Part shown: piece by piece, positions 12,601 through 24,600 of the stretch
Numbering within the stretch: the first letter of the stretch is position 1
Layout: the number at the start of each line of letters is the position of its first letter
DNA from: Dactylorhiza incarnata
Lineage: Eukaryota > Streptophyta > Magnoliopsida > Asparagales > Orchidaceae
Assembly (NCBI GenBank): GCA_033032865.1
Contig: JAWHQI010000258.1
Coordinates: 868,001 to 932,000, forward strand
Reading direction: 5' to 3'
Length of the DNA stretch: 64,000 nucleotides
Notes under the pieces: model-generated
The model's database searches: none
What the model was told of the DNA's origin: nothing
Seen by the model: the letters and a program-made list of their open reading frames with translations, nothing else
Program-made: the position numbers and the translations under genes

Positions 12601-15600
12601 GTTATTAATTATTATGGTTGTTTTAGCTTGATCGGTGAACCCTGATAAAATATGACTCATTGAATTCATGAAGACACATGACATACTAATAAAGTTAAAG
12701 GATTGTTAAGTGCGCTACAATTTCCGCTATATGCACTTTTTTGCTAAAAGCACCGCACTATGATAAGTGCACTACAATTATTAAATGCACTACAATTTCC
12801 ACATTCAAGATAAAACTAGTTTTACCACATCAATTTGTTGATTAGGATTTTTTCATAATCAGATTTTTTCACATTCAAAAACTGAAGGGAATGAACACCG
12901 GTCGGAGAAGGAAGTTTCAATCCAAAATAAAGATCGGATCAGCAATATATCATAAGAAAAAAAGTTGGTTGCGATTGACCCGGTTCTGCTAAGGTCGGAT
13001 CGGCGCCGACGACAAAGAGAAGTCGAGGCGGCGTCGAATCTAGATCTTACGGGAGACGCGACGATGAACCAACATCTCTCACGGGATAGGCGGCGTTGAG
13101 CAAGCCCATCGGTTGGAGAAGGAAGTTGCGTCGAGCAAGCCCACCGGTCGTAGACGAGGTCGCCGGAGAGGCGGAACTATTTTTCGGTAGTGCGCTTAAT
13201 TGAGTGCACATAGTATTTTTTTGGGAAGAAAATTTAGACCTAAATTTATTTGAAATTGATGTGCACATAGCAAAAATTGTAGTGCACTTAACAATTCCCT
13301 AAAATAATGAATGATATCGTGATAAACTGATAATATATTATTTCGTAGATTTTAATTTAATGATAATCTCTCTGTGGAGGCCATATGAGCCTCAATTTTT
13401 TTTATGCACTGTGAATCAAAAGGGGACCAAATTTTGGCTACATAAACCAATTATCAAATATATTTTCATCTCAAAATTTTAAGTTTATGGATGAGGACAA
13501 CACACTACGACATCGTATTTTTACCTATATGATATGAGACTAAATCATGACAATTTATTTTGTTTTTTGAGCAGTGAACCAAAAGTGGACCAAATTTGGG
13601 CTACATAAACCAATTATCAAGTGTGTTTTCAACCCAAAAGTTTAAGCCTGTCGATGAGGCCAACACGCTACGACAACATATTTTTACCCATATGATATGA
13701 GACTAAATTATGACTCGTTGTCTCAAGTGCTTTAACACTCTCTGTTGGAGAGATTGCACCTCCAGGTTCAATTGTTCATGTTCTTTGTTCCGCACGGCCA
13801 TCCGAAAAAAATAAAAAGAAGCCCTAGCCACATTTTGAGTTGAGGTCACCTCCTGGTGAACCCAGGGTAGCTTGTCTTTTAACACCCTCTCCCTCAAGCT
13901 AACACCATAAGCATCCACCATTCCAAGCCTGAGAGAGTACGTGTGAAGATTTTTATCAAAAACAACTTTGGTACACATATCAGCCAGTTGAGCCATAGTA
14001 GGAGCAAACACCGTGGTAATGGCTTGGTTCTAAATTTTTTCCCGCACAAAATGACAATCGATCTCTATATGTTTAGTCCTATCATGAAAGACAGGATTGT
14101 TAGCGATGTGGATAACCGCTTGATTATCACAGTGTATATTTATGGCCTCCTGGACAGGAAACCCCATGTCGCCCAAGATTGATTTAACCCTTATTAACTC
14201 ACATGTCGCAATGACAATGACTCGATATTCTACTTCAGCAAATGATCAAGCAACAATGTTCTGCTCTTACTCTTTCAGGAAATGAGATTTCCACCCACGA
14301 AGATAGTATATCCACTCGTATATCTTCAGTCGCCGAGAATAAGTCTGTCCCGCGAACCGTAATGCATGTGGGGACATAACATTCCCCTCCCCATCAAAAA
14401 TCAACGTGTCCTCAAGTTGGAAGTCCGGAAACCGCTCGCGGAACTCAAGCAAGTTCACCCAAGAATTATGCACCTCTGGCATATGCTTCCATTTAACAAG
14501 CACTTCTGGCCGATATTCTGTGCCCCGTTTCTTCCATTTTGTTAACACAATGGCTTCCGGAGACGGCCGCAACTCACCACTGCTGGTGGCCTCTAGAAGA
14601 GTAGAACTAGCCTGTACCGTAGTACCAACCTTTCGTTTCAGCACCAAGACATGGAAGGTCGGGTGAATGCGAGAGCCTTCTGGTAGATCCAAGGTGTAGG
14701 CGACTGGACCCACGCGTCGGATAATGCGGAAAGGTCCGTAGTACCGTGGTGCTAACTTTTGATTGGACCGACGAGAGACTGACAATTGTCGATACGGTTG
14801 GAGTTTGAGGAAAACCTCGTCGCCCACCGCAAATTCCCGCTCAGTGCGGTGTTTGTCCGCCTGGACCTTCATGCGCTCCTGGGCCGTCTGTAAGTTCTCC
14901 CGAAGGAGGGTGAGGGTGCGATCCCGGTCCTGTAGGGTCCGATCCACGGCCGGAAGGGCGGTGCTGGCCGGCTCATAAGAACTCAGCGTGGGAGGGGGTC
15001 TGCCATAGACCACCTCAAACGGTGTAAGTTTGCTGGCTGTGTGGAAGGAGGTGTTGTAGCAGTACTCCGCCCAATGCAACCAACGTGTCCAAGTGCGCGG
15101 CTCATCCATCACGAAGCACCGTAAGTAAGTCTCAACCCCCCTGTTGAGGACCTCCGTCATCATGAGCAGCGTGGTACCCTGTAGTCGAAGGAGCTCCTGC
15201 CAGAAATTGCTCACAAAAACTGGGTCTCTGTCTGATATGATGGAGAGGGGAACCCCGTGGAGGCGCACTATCTCGTGGGCAAACAAGTCAGCAACGCTCT
15301 CTCCCGAGTATGGATGGCTCAAGGCTAGGAAATGCCCGTACTTGGAGAGCTTGTCGACGACAACTAGGATGACTGTCTTGCCCTGAGATTTGGGCAACCC
15401 ATCGATGAAGTCCATGGAAACGGTGTCCCAAATCTGGTGGGGTATCTCCAACGGCGTCATTAATCCCGTGGGTGATGTAGTCTCATACTTCTGCCTTTGG
15501 CATATCTCGCATTCCCGCACAAACTGTTGGACATTCTTCCGCATGCCCCTCCAAAACACGTTGGCCCGAATGCGCTGCAGCGTACAAACAATACCGGCGT

Positions 15601-18600
15601 GGCCGCCGGTTGGAGACGCGTGGAACTCCTGCATCATGGTAGTGCGCCAGGCCGACGTGGCCGGAATGACCACCCGACCCTGATAATAAAGCCTCCCGTC
15701 CAGTAACTGGTTGCCAGCCTCCGTAGTGTCACCCTGCTGTAGTGCCTCGACAATGGGGCGAAGCTCAGGGTCCTGGTACACCTCAGCCTGAATCTCGTCC
15801 AACGAGTCAATCACCGGACCCGATACGTGAGCTAGGGTGCTCTCTGGAATGCGTGAAAGAGCGTCGACCACGACATTTTCTTTCTCTTGCTTGTACACGA
15901 TCTCGTAATCATAACCCAACAATTTGGTCAACCACTTCTGCTGCAGCGGGGATGCCAACCGCTGCTCGAGGAAATGCTTCAAACTCTGGTGGTCTGTACG
16001 GATCTGAAAGCGCCTCCCCAACAAATAGGGCCGCCACATGGCAACTGCATGGAGTATGGCCAGCATCTCCTTTTCGTATGTCGAAAGCCCAAGGGTCCTG
16101 GGGGCCAGGGCCTTGCTGAAGTAGGCCAAGGGCCGGCCCTCCTGCGTCAGAACAGCCCCGATCCCGACGCCCGAAGCATCAGTCTCCACTACGAACTCTT
16201 TGGAGAAATCCGGTAATGCCAACACCAGAGTGGTGGTCATGGCCTCTTTCAAGGCATGGAATGCAGCTTCTGCGTTGGCGTGCCACTGGAAAGCATCTTT
16301 CTGCAACAGCTGAGTGAGAGGCCGAGCGATTTTCCTGTAATCTTTCACGAAACGACGGTAGTATCCTGTCAGCCCGAGGAAGCCCCGCAAGGTCCGAATC
16401 GTCGTGGGTTGCGGCCACGTCACCATGCAAGCGATCTTCTTAGGGTCGACTTGGACCCCCTTGGCCGACACCAGGTGCCCCAAGTACTCAATCTCCGCCT
16501 GCCCGAAAGAGCATTTGGAACGCTTGACATACAACTGGTGCTCCCTCAGTATGGTAAGCACGTCTCGGACATGCCCCAGATGGTCACCCCAATTCCTGCT
16601 ATAGATCAGTATATCATCAAAGAAAACTAAAACATATCGGCGCAGAAGAGGGCGGAATATCTCGTTCATCACTGCCTGGAAGGTGGAAGGAGCATTCACC
16701 TGCCCAAATGGCATTACCAAGAACTCGTAATGCCCGTCATGAGTCTGAAAAGCCGTCTTATGTACGTCCTCTGCCTTCATTCTGATCTGATGGTAACCGG
16801 ACCGCAGGTCCAGTTTGGTGAACAAGCTCGCCCCATGTAGCTCGTCTAGCAGCTCCTCGATCATCGGAATGGGAAACTTGTCCTTGATTGTGGAGCTATT
16901 AAGCCCCTTGTAATCCACACAGAACCTCCACGAGCCATCCTTCTTTTTGACCAATATGATCGGTGAAGAGAACGCACTGGTGCTGGGCCGTATGAGACCG
17001 GTGGCCAGCATCTCGCGGACGCTGCGTTCTATTTCTGCCTTCTAAATGTGTGGGTACCGGTAGGGTCGGATGTTGGTAGGGTCCGTCCCCGCCTTCAATT
17101 GGATCTGGTGATCACGAAACCTCGAGGGGGGAAGTGTGTGTGGCTCCCGGAAAACATCCTCGAACTGCGCCAGCAGGGCCTGTATCTCCTCCGGTTCCCC
17201 GTCGGTGTCAAGCCTCATGGCCGTGACCTCGACCACCATGGCCAACGTGCCTCCCTGCTCCTCCAGCCTCTGCAAGCTCCTGAGAGAGATCTCCTTAAGC
17301 GGAGGGGTCCGTACGCCATGTAAGCAATGATCCTTGCCGTGCTGATTAAACTCCATCGCCAGCCGATCCCAGTCCGTAGTCACACGTCTCAACTGCAGAG
17401 CCACTATACCCCCAAGACCATGTCCGACTCTCTGATCGGTAAGAGGTATACGTCCGTGTGACATACGTATCCTTGCATCTGCAACTCTGCCCCTTTCAGG
17501 ACCCCTTCACATCGCAATTTGCTTCCGTCAGCCACCATGACCTGAAAGGCCGTCTCTCGGTCCACTGCGAACCCCGTCTTCAGTGCCACCGCTGGGTTGA
17601 TGAAGTTGTGGGTGCTCCCACTGTCGATCAGAATAGTTACCGTCTCCTGCCCAATCCTCCAGGTGATCCGTAAGGTCAACGGTGCTGTACACCCTTCCAT
17701 CGCCTGTAGGGAAACCCCAAACTCGGCCAGATCCAACTCGTCCTCCACCCCTCCCCCTGGAAGGTCCGCCTCCTCATCCTCATCTCGCAGCATGAAAACT
17801 TGTATCTTCTGGCACCGATGCCCTGGGGTGAATTGCTCATCACATTTGAAACACAGCCCTTTGTCCTTCCTGTCCTGGAGTTCCGGCCAGGTTAGTCTCG
17901 TCACGGTGGGTCGGCCGCTGGCCGGAGGCTCCCTCTTGGGAAACTCTGTGGTCGTAGATGTGCGCACCGTGGTGCGGGACTTCTGCCGATTGAACCTTTC
18001 CTCCTGTGTCCTGGCCAGGCTGATGACATGGCTCAGATTCCGTGGCATGTACGCGTGGACCTCGTCCCTCGGTTGGTCTTTCAGCCCGGATACGAAACAA
18101 TTGAGCATTGTCTTCTCCTCCCAATTGACCATGTTGGCCAATCGTTCAAACTCTGTCCTGTATTCTGTGACTGTCCCTTTCTGCCGCAGCTTCTACAACA
18201 TTGCCTCTACATCCTCGTACTCCAGTGGTCCAAAGCGAGCCGAGAAGGCCTCCACAAACTCCTCCCAGGGTGCATAGGTGCGCCCCTTAAGAAACCACTT
18301 CGTCCACTGGTAAGCGTCGTCCTCCAGGTGGAACGATGCTAACTGCACCCATTGCCCCTCCGGGATCTCCTGGTATTTGAAGAAAAGTTCCGCCTTATGT
18401 ACCCACTCCAGTGCATCCCCTCCCCTGAACTTCGGCAAGTTCATGCGGGACATTTTGGGCTGCAGATAAGGTCGTTGATCTACTGGACCCTGTTGTTCCC
18501 CCGGAATAGGGGGTGGTCCCTGAGCCACGGCTGGTCCAGGCCGGCCATGTTCCAGACCGACACCTCCATGTTGTCCCCCGCCACCTTGATTGATCAGAGG

Positions 18601-21600
18601 GGGCCTTGCTTGCCATGGTGGTCCGTGTCCGTATCCCGTAGGAGGGCCAAAAGCGCGAGGAGGTGGAAGAATTCCTGCCACGCCTCCTAACGGAACGACA
18701 TTCGCTCCGGTGGGTCGGAACCCGCTCATTTCCTGCGTTGACAACCGTCAATTGCCGTCGGAAGGCTGTCCTCCCCCGTTCCAGGCCTGCGGCCAGGATC
18801 CCGGCCCTATCGGCCCCCCAGGGGGCTCGGCTGGTCTCCACGAGCCCGCACGGCTCCAGTCGCCGTCCCCCCTGCTCCCGTATCCTCCTGTAGGCGCTCC
18901 GTAGATGTCCGGACCAGCGTTGGAAGGCTGCCCGAGAGTACCCGGCGGTCTGGCGAGCGGCAGATTCGGAAATCCGGAGCCCGTCCGCCCGATCCAGGGC
19001 TCGGGTGGGTACCGCCGGCTGCTGGCTGCGAAGAGTCGCCCATTCCGCTGCCGAGGGTGTGCGCCGGTGGTTGATTTGACGCCTTGGCGTCAGATCCGTC
19101 TCCCGCCATGGATTTTCCTTTCAGATTTTGCACCAAGAGGGCTTTGAGTTCCTCCATACGTGCATCCAAGCGTTCTTCCATATTTTTGTGGGAAACCTTC
19201 ACCTGTTCTTCGATTGCCGCCACCGTATCTGCCAACCCTACGTAGTTTTCCTCGAAGGTAGCGAGTCGCGCGATCTCCGCTTCGGAACGTCACCATCGTT
19301 GGAGAAACGATCCTCTGATACCAATTGATAGGGAAAAACAACGAAATATGGAGAAATCTAGAGGAAACTAAGGGAGAAGAGGAAGAAACTAGGGTTAGGG
19401 TAAAAGGAAGGAGAATACCTGAAATTATACTTGCATAATCCCTCAAGAAGCAGCCCCGGGCCTATTAATACCCGGGGCAAAAGGCCCCCCCCCCCCCCCA
19501 TTGGGGCTGAACCGGAGTGGTTCAGCCCCGCTTTGGCTCCTTTTAATGAGTGGGGGCTGAACCGGATGGCTCAGCCCCGTTGGCTTGCACTTGTTTCTTC
19601 AGTCGCCGAGAATAAGTCTGTCCCGCGAACTGTAATGCATGTGGGGACATAACAAATCATCCTTATGAATATCATAATCAGGATCAACGAGGCTATCCAC
19701 ATGTTTCACTTCAAGATATCCAATGTCAGTGAGGAGATCCAAGGCGTATTTGCGTTGGAAAATCATAATCTTTTCGGTAGATCTAGCAATTTCAATTCCA
19801 AGAAAATACTGAAGAAAACACAAATATTTAATTTCAATGGTGGATGTCAATTCTTGTGTTGATCATCAGTGTCGGTGATAATGATATCATCCACATAGAC
19901 AATAAGAATAGTGATATATCGCTTCTTCCTATAGATGAAGACAAAATGTTCATAAGTGAGCTCAAGAGTTTGGCACTTAGCTTCTCAAAACAGACTCGAG
20001 GTGATTATTTAAGGCCATACAAAGCCTTTTTATGATGACATATGTCCTTTTAGGAACATGTATTCCAGGAGGAGTCATATAAATTTCTTCCTTTAGTTCT
20101 CCATGAAGAAATGCATTTTTCACATCAAGTTGATATAGTGGCCAAGATTTGTGAGCAACAATAGATAACAGTAACATAGTTTAGTTTAGTGACATGGCAA
20201 ATGTCTCATGGAAATCAATCTCATCGATTTGAGTAAAATCTTTGGCAACAAGCCTTGCTTTATATCTTATCAAAAGTGTCATCCTGAAAATATTCTATAA
20301 TATATATTTGTTTACATCCAACAATATAACGCCCATGGGGAATAGGAACAATTTTCCAAGTATTTTGACACTGAAGGGCATTTATCTCCACCTTCATAGC
20401 TTTCTTCCAGTGACGATTAGACATAGCATCTGAAAAATTATTAGGGATGGAAATAGAGTTAATAGAAGCAAGATAATATTTCAGGGATGGTAGATTGATA
20501 CCCAATATATTTCTCAATAGGGTATCTGGTACGACCACTCTGAATTTGGAGAGAAGAAGATATATCTCCTTGAGTGGTCTTAGTGTTCGAATCTGGAGGA
20601 TTGGAGGTGGATGATGGAACATGAGTATTATTATCTTGTTCAGTACCTCTGATTTGCTTCTTTTGGTAGACTTGGAGATCCTTTCTCCTTTTGTAGGCAC
20701 ACGGGTTATTTGTAGAAACTTCATTTCAACAGGAACATTTATGCTACTAGGAGTTAGAACATCCACAAATGCAGGAAGCAACGACATTGTACTACCCTCA
20801 TCTTCATTATTATCTTGACATGTTATATTTTTCCCTTCTTCCGAGTAAAATGGAGTATGCTTAAAGAAGATAATATCTTTAAATATAATTATTCTATGCA
20901 ACAAAGGAGAGTAACACTTGTACGCTTTTTGGTTAGCAGCATATCCAACGAAAACACATTTTATAGCTTGAGAACCCAATTTGACCTTATGTGGTCCCAT
21001 AATGTGCGCAAATGCAACACATCCGAAAACTTTAGGAGGAGGATTAAACAAGGGAGATTTGGATAAAGGAGTTTTAGAGGATACTTCCCCTCCAAAGTGT
21101 CAGATGTCATCCGATTAATTAGGTAGACAGAAGTGAGAACACCTTCATCTTACAGTCCTCTAGGAACATGCATCTCTTGTAATAAGCAACGAGTAGTTTC
21201 AATAATATTACGATTTTTTCTTTATTCTACTCCATTCTGTTGAGGAGTCCAAGAGCATGAAGTTTGAAAAACAATGTCATATTCACCCAAAAGCCTCTGA
21301 AGTTCCCCACATGTATATTCAGCTTCATGGTTACTCCTAAGAATTTTAATTTGGGCACCAAACCGAGTTTTCACATTGTGATAAAATAATCAAAATATTT
21401 AATACCCTTCATTTTACTTTTTTCATAAGATTAACCCAGGTAAAACGAATGTATGAATGAAACAAAATAACTAAATTCGTTCACAGAGCAAACTGGGGAA
21501 TGTCCAAACATCATAATGTATCAAATCAAAATATTTAACACTCCTACTTCAATTAGGGGCATATTTGGTTCTACAATGTTTCTCAAATTCACAAGATTGA

Positions 21601-24600
21601 CATTCAATTCTAGTTGTTGCCACATCAAAGGAACTAGGAGAAGCATATTTCAAAGTCTTCAAACTCGTATGTCCAAATCTTTTATGCCACAACATTAACC
21701 GATCAGTACTTGTGGATTTTTGAGCACCAAATGCAAGTTCAGTGTCCATGACATGAACACCACCTGACTCATGTCCACCGCCAATCGTCCTCCCACTCGC
21801 CAGATCCTGGAAAACACAATGGGAAGAAAAGAAGGTAATAGAATTCAATTGTTTAGTTAAACTGCTCACAGAAAGCAAGTTGGTATGAAATGGATGAACA
21901 ATTATAATCGATTTGAGGGAGATATTAGGTGAGATTTGAATTGTCCCTTTACCAGTCACCGATGCAGAAGATCCATCAGCAAGTCTAACACTGCCAGATG
22001 CAAGAAAGACAAAAGTAATCCTACTAGTAGATCCTGTCATATGATCATAATCTCCAGAGTCGATGATCCAGGATGGGTGCGGTTTAATAGTCGATAGAGA
22101 GGTATTTTGAACATGCCTTTAACAAGAGATCTTCCAACAATGTCCTTCAAGGCTCTCTGAGTAAGCTTTCATTTTCCGCAATAATGTGACCTTTATTGTC
22201 CAATGTGTCATACAGAGCAGTTTGGGATCAAACATATCTCCCATCAGTACCACGAATTCATCATGGTGGGACCAAGTTGGGATGCAAGTCCCAACACTTA
22301 ACCTTACTCAACATTCACGTCAGTGAGCAGAGAGTTTATACGGCTAGCTTCTCCCCGAATATAATGGGCAACCATCTCCAAACCAGGAACATAATCCCTT
22401 ACCAACTTCTGAACTCTTTGGAATTCAAGCTCTAAAGAAAGGCCAAAAAGCATTTCAAAGACTCTTCGTTGCATAAGTTTGGTTCTGCAGTCCTCGATGG
22501 TTTGAATAGTTGAGTATTGGTCAATTTTTCCCCACTTATGGGTCAATTACTATAATTCTCCTCGAAGTCATTCATACTCATCATATGTATCTGCTCTGTT
22601 TGAAATTGGTAGATCCTTGCCAAGTATTGTTTTTTAATAATTCCGTTCAATTAACTCTCATATTTCATTAGCGGTTTGACATAATAAGAATTGACTTGCA
22701 ACCTTGAGTTCCATAGAGTTGACAAGCCAATTGATCACGGTGAGGTTCTCACCTTCCCATTCCTCATATGAAGGGTCAGTCTTGATGGGAGAAGGTTTGG
22801 ATCCAGTGATAAATCCAAGTCATCGACGACTTCCAATTAATATTCGCATAGATTGAGCCCATATGAGGTAGTTTCTACCATTCAATTTGATGTGAGTCAC
22901 GCCATGAGAGAACTCCGCATTCGAATTTTCTCCACCATAGTATTTAGTTTGATCAACTGCTCCTTCAGGGATGACAACACTCTTCAATTCGCCCCCCATT
23001 CTACAAATCTGCGGTTGTAGGAACATGTATATAGGAATAGATACTTCGAACCCACTTGGACAGAAATTGGAACAACAACAAGAACAACAACTGCTAAAGT
23101 GCAAGGTTTTGGACTCTCCCTTAAATAAACAAGGGTGCAATAGTTGCTAGGAGCTGCAATGCCAAAAACAGCATAAGCAAGCGGACGATGTCGAGGCAGC
23201 GACGATCGATGGCTACAAGAATAGAAGGTCGATTAATATGGACTCGTATGAATAACTGCGAATAGAACCCGATCGACCGATCTATGAGCAGGAGTCTGCG
23301 GTGGCGGTATAGTATCTTCGGAGTAAACGAGCGCCAAGAACAACAAACGGGCAAGCGTCTGGATCGATAGAAGGAACAACGGAGGAGCCGATTGAGACGT
23401 CGAAGATAAGATGGTTGATCCCGCAAACGCAGCGAACGTACCTTTAGGTCAAGGTCGCCGGAGACGAGAGAGCTGATCCATCTAAGAACCGATACTGATC
23501 GATGAATTCACCGCTCAGATTCCATGTTGGAGAGAACACACCTTCATGTTCAATTGTTCTCGTTCATTGTTCCGCATAGCCACCCGAAGAAAATAAAAAG
23601 AATCCCTAGCCACATCTTGAGTTGTGGTCACCTCCCGGTGAGCCTAAGGTAGCTTGCCTTTTAAGTTTTAACACTCTCCCCTCACGCGAGAGCTCCCTAT
23701 TTGGTTACCACTCCCTATCAAATGGAAGCCTTTCAATATCATCAAATCATGCACCAAGAGCCCACTCAACTATGTGAAGTCATTGTGGGAATCACTACTC
23801 TTAAACCTAACTTCTTCACGGTGAAAGGCTTTTTGTGAGCCACATACTACATTAACATATTTGTTCTCAGTCTAACTATCGACTCTTCTACCACTTCATA
23901 GGTAGTATTAAACAAGGGGACCATGCTAGGGCTAGTTACACAAGTAATAAATTATACCCCAAACTTAAATATATGTTTGTGGCCAGCGGTTTGGTATTTT
24001 CAAGACATAATATTTTCTGCCTATTTGATATTTAGGATTAACCAATACTATTGCCTTAACAAATTTTACTCAATAAAGTAAATTCACCTCAGGAAAAGTA
24101 ACGTTCTTACTTGCAATGTGCTAAATATGTAGCAGAAGCTTATGTTACTGTGCACATGCAGAATATAAAACAACGATAGTTTGATTTTTTCTCAAAACAT
24201 GTTCAAATTTTAGATATTCTTGGATACCTGGTTTAGTTTAGATCTTGTTATTGATCTGTGATATGTTATTTACTTATTTACATTCATGACTGAAAGAGAT
24301 ACAACTGCAAGTATGCTTAATCACTGTCAGACCATGTAATTTTATTATTTTAGTTAAAGGAAGCAAAAAAAAGTGGTTGAGCGTGCAGCCAAAATGTCTT
24401 TATTGAGACTTTAAACTATCATTCTGCATTTATCTACTTGTGCTCATGCTTGGAAGTTAGAACATTCATGGCCTAAATTTTTCTGTTTATTTCCAGTTGC
24501 TCGCGACAAATGCTACAAACAAATCACTGCTGCTATAGCAAAATATCGAGAAATCAAAGAGAACATTAACGAGGGAATGAAGTTTTATGTGACCCTTCAG

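Larger units (their letters stand above)
14321..19654 (-). mobile_element. Reina-like chromodomain Ty3/gypsy element nested in copia
   Basis: On the minus strand this element has a 5' LTR (19654-19326, TGTTATGTCC...CCCTATCA), then ATTGGTATCAGAGG (Met-tRNA primer site), gag, protease, RT, RNase H, integrase, a chromodomain, a purine tract GGGGAGGGGA and the first 59 bp of the 3' LTR (14379-14321). The rest of the 3' LTR is missing. Short LTRs of about 330 bp, a total near 5.3 kb and a C-terminal chromodomain fit the Reina chromovirus clade. About 90 codons of copia between RT and RNase H are also missing at the right-hand junction, so a deletion after insertion removed the LTR end together with flanking copia DNA. 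Confidence 0.9.
13743..23673 (-). mobile_element. Ty1/copia retrotransposon with a nested gypsy element
   Basis: This is an old copia element in ALIX intron DNA, read on the minus strand. Short LTRs lie at 23525-23673 (5') and 13743-13884 (3'), with a perfect 5-bp target duplication CTCTC (13738-13742 and 23674-23678). The 5' LTR is followed on the minus strand by a degenerate Met-tRNA primer site (TGGAATCTGAGCGG), and a purine tract GAGGGAGAGGG precedes the 3' LTR. Coding order is gag (23140-22304), GAG-pre-integrase and integrase (22040-20900), RT (20400-19655) and, beyond the nested element, RNase H (14320-13890). Many stops and frame changes are present. The domain order INT before RT defines copia. 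Confidence 0.9.
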
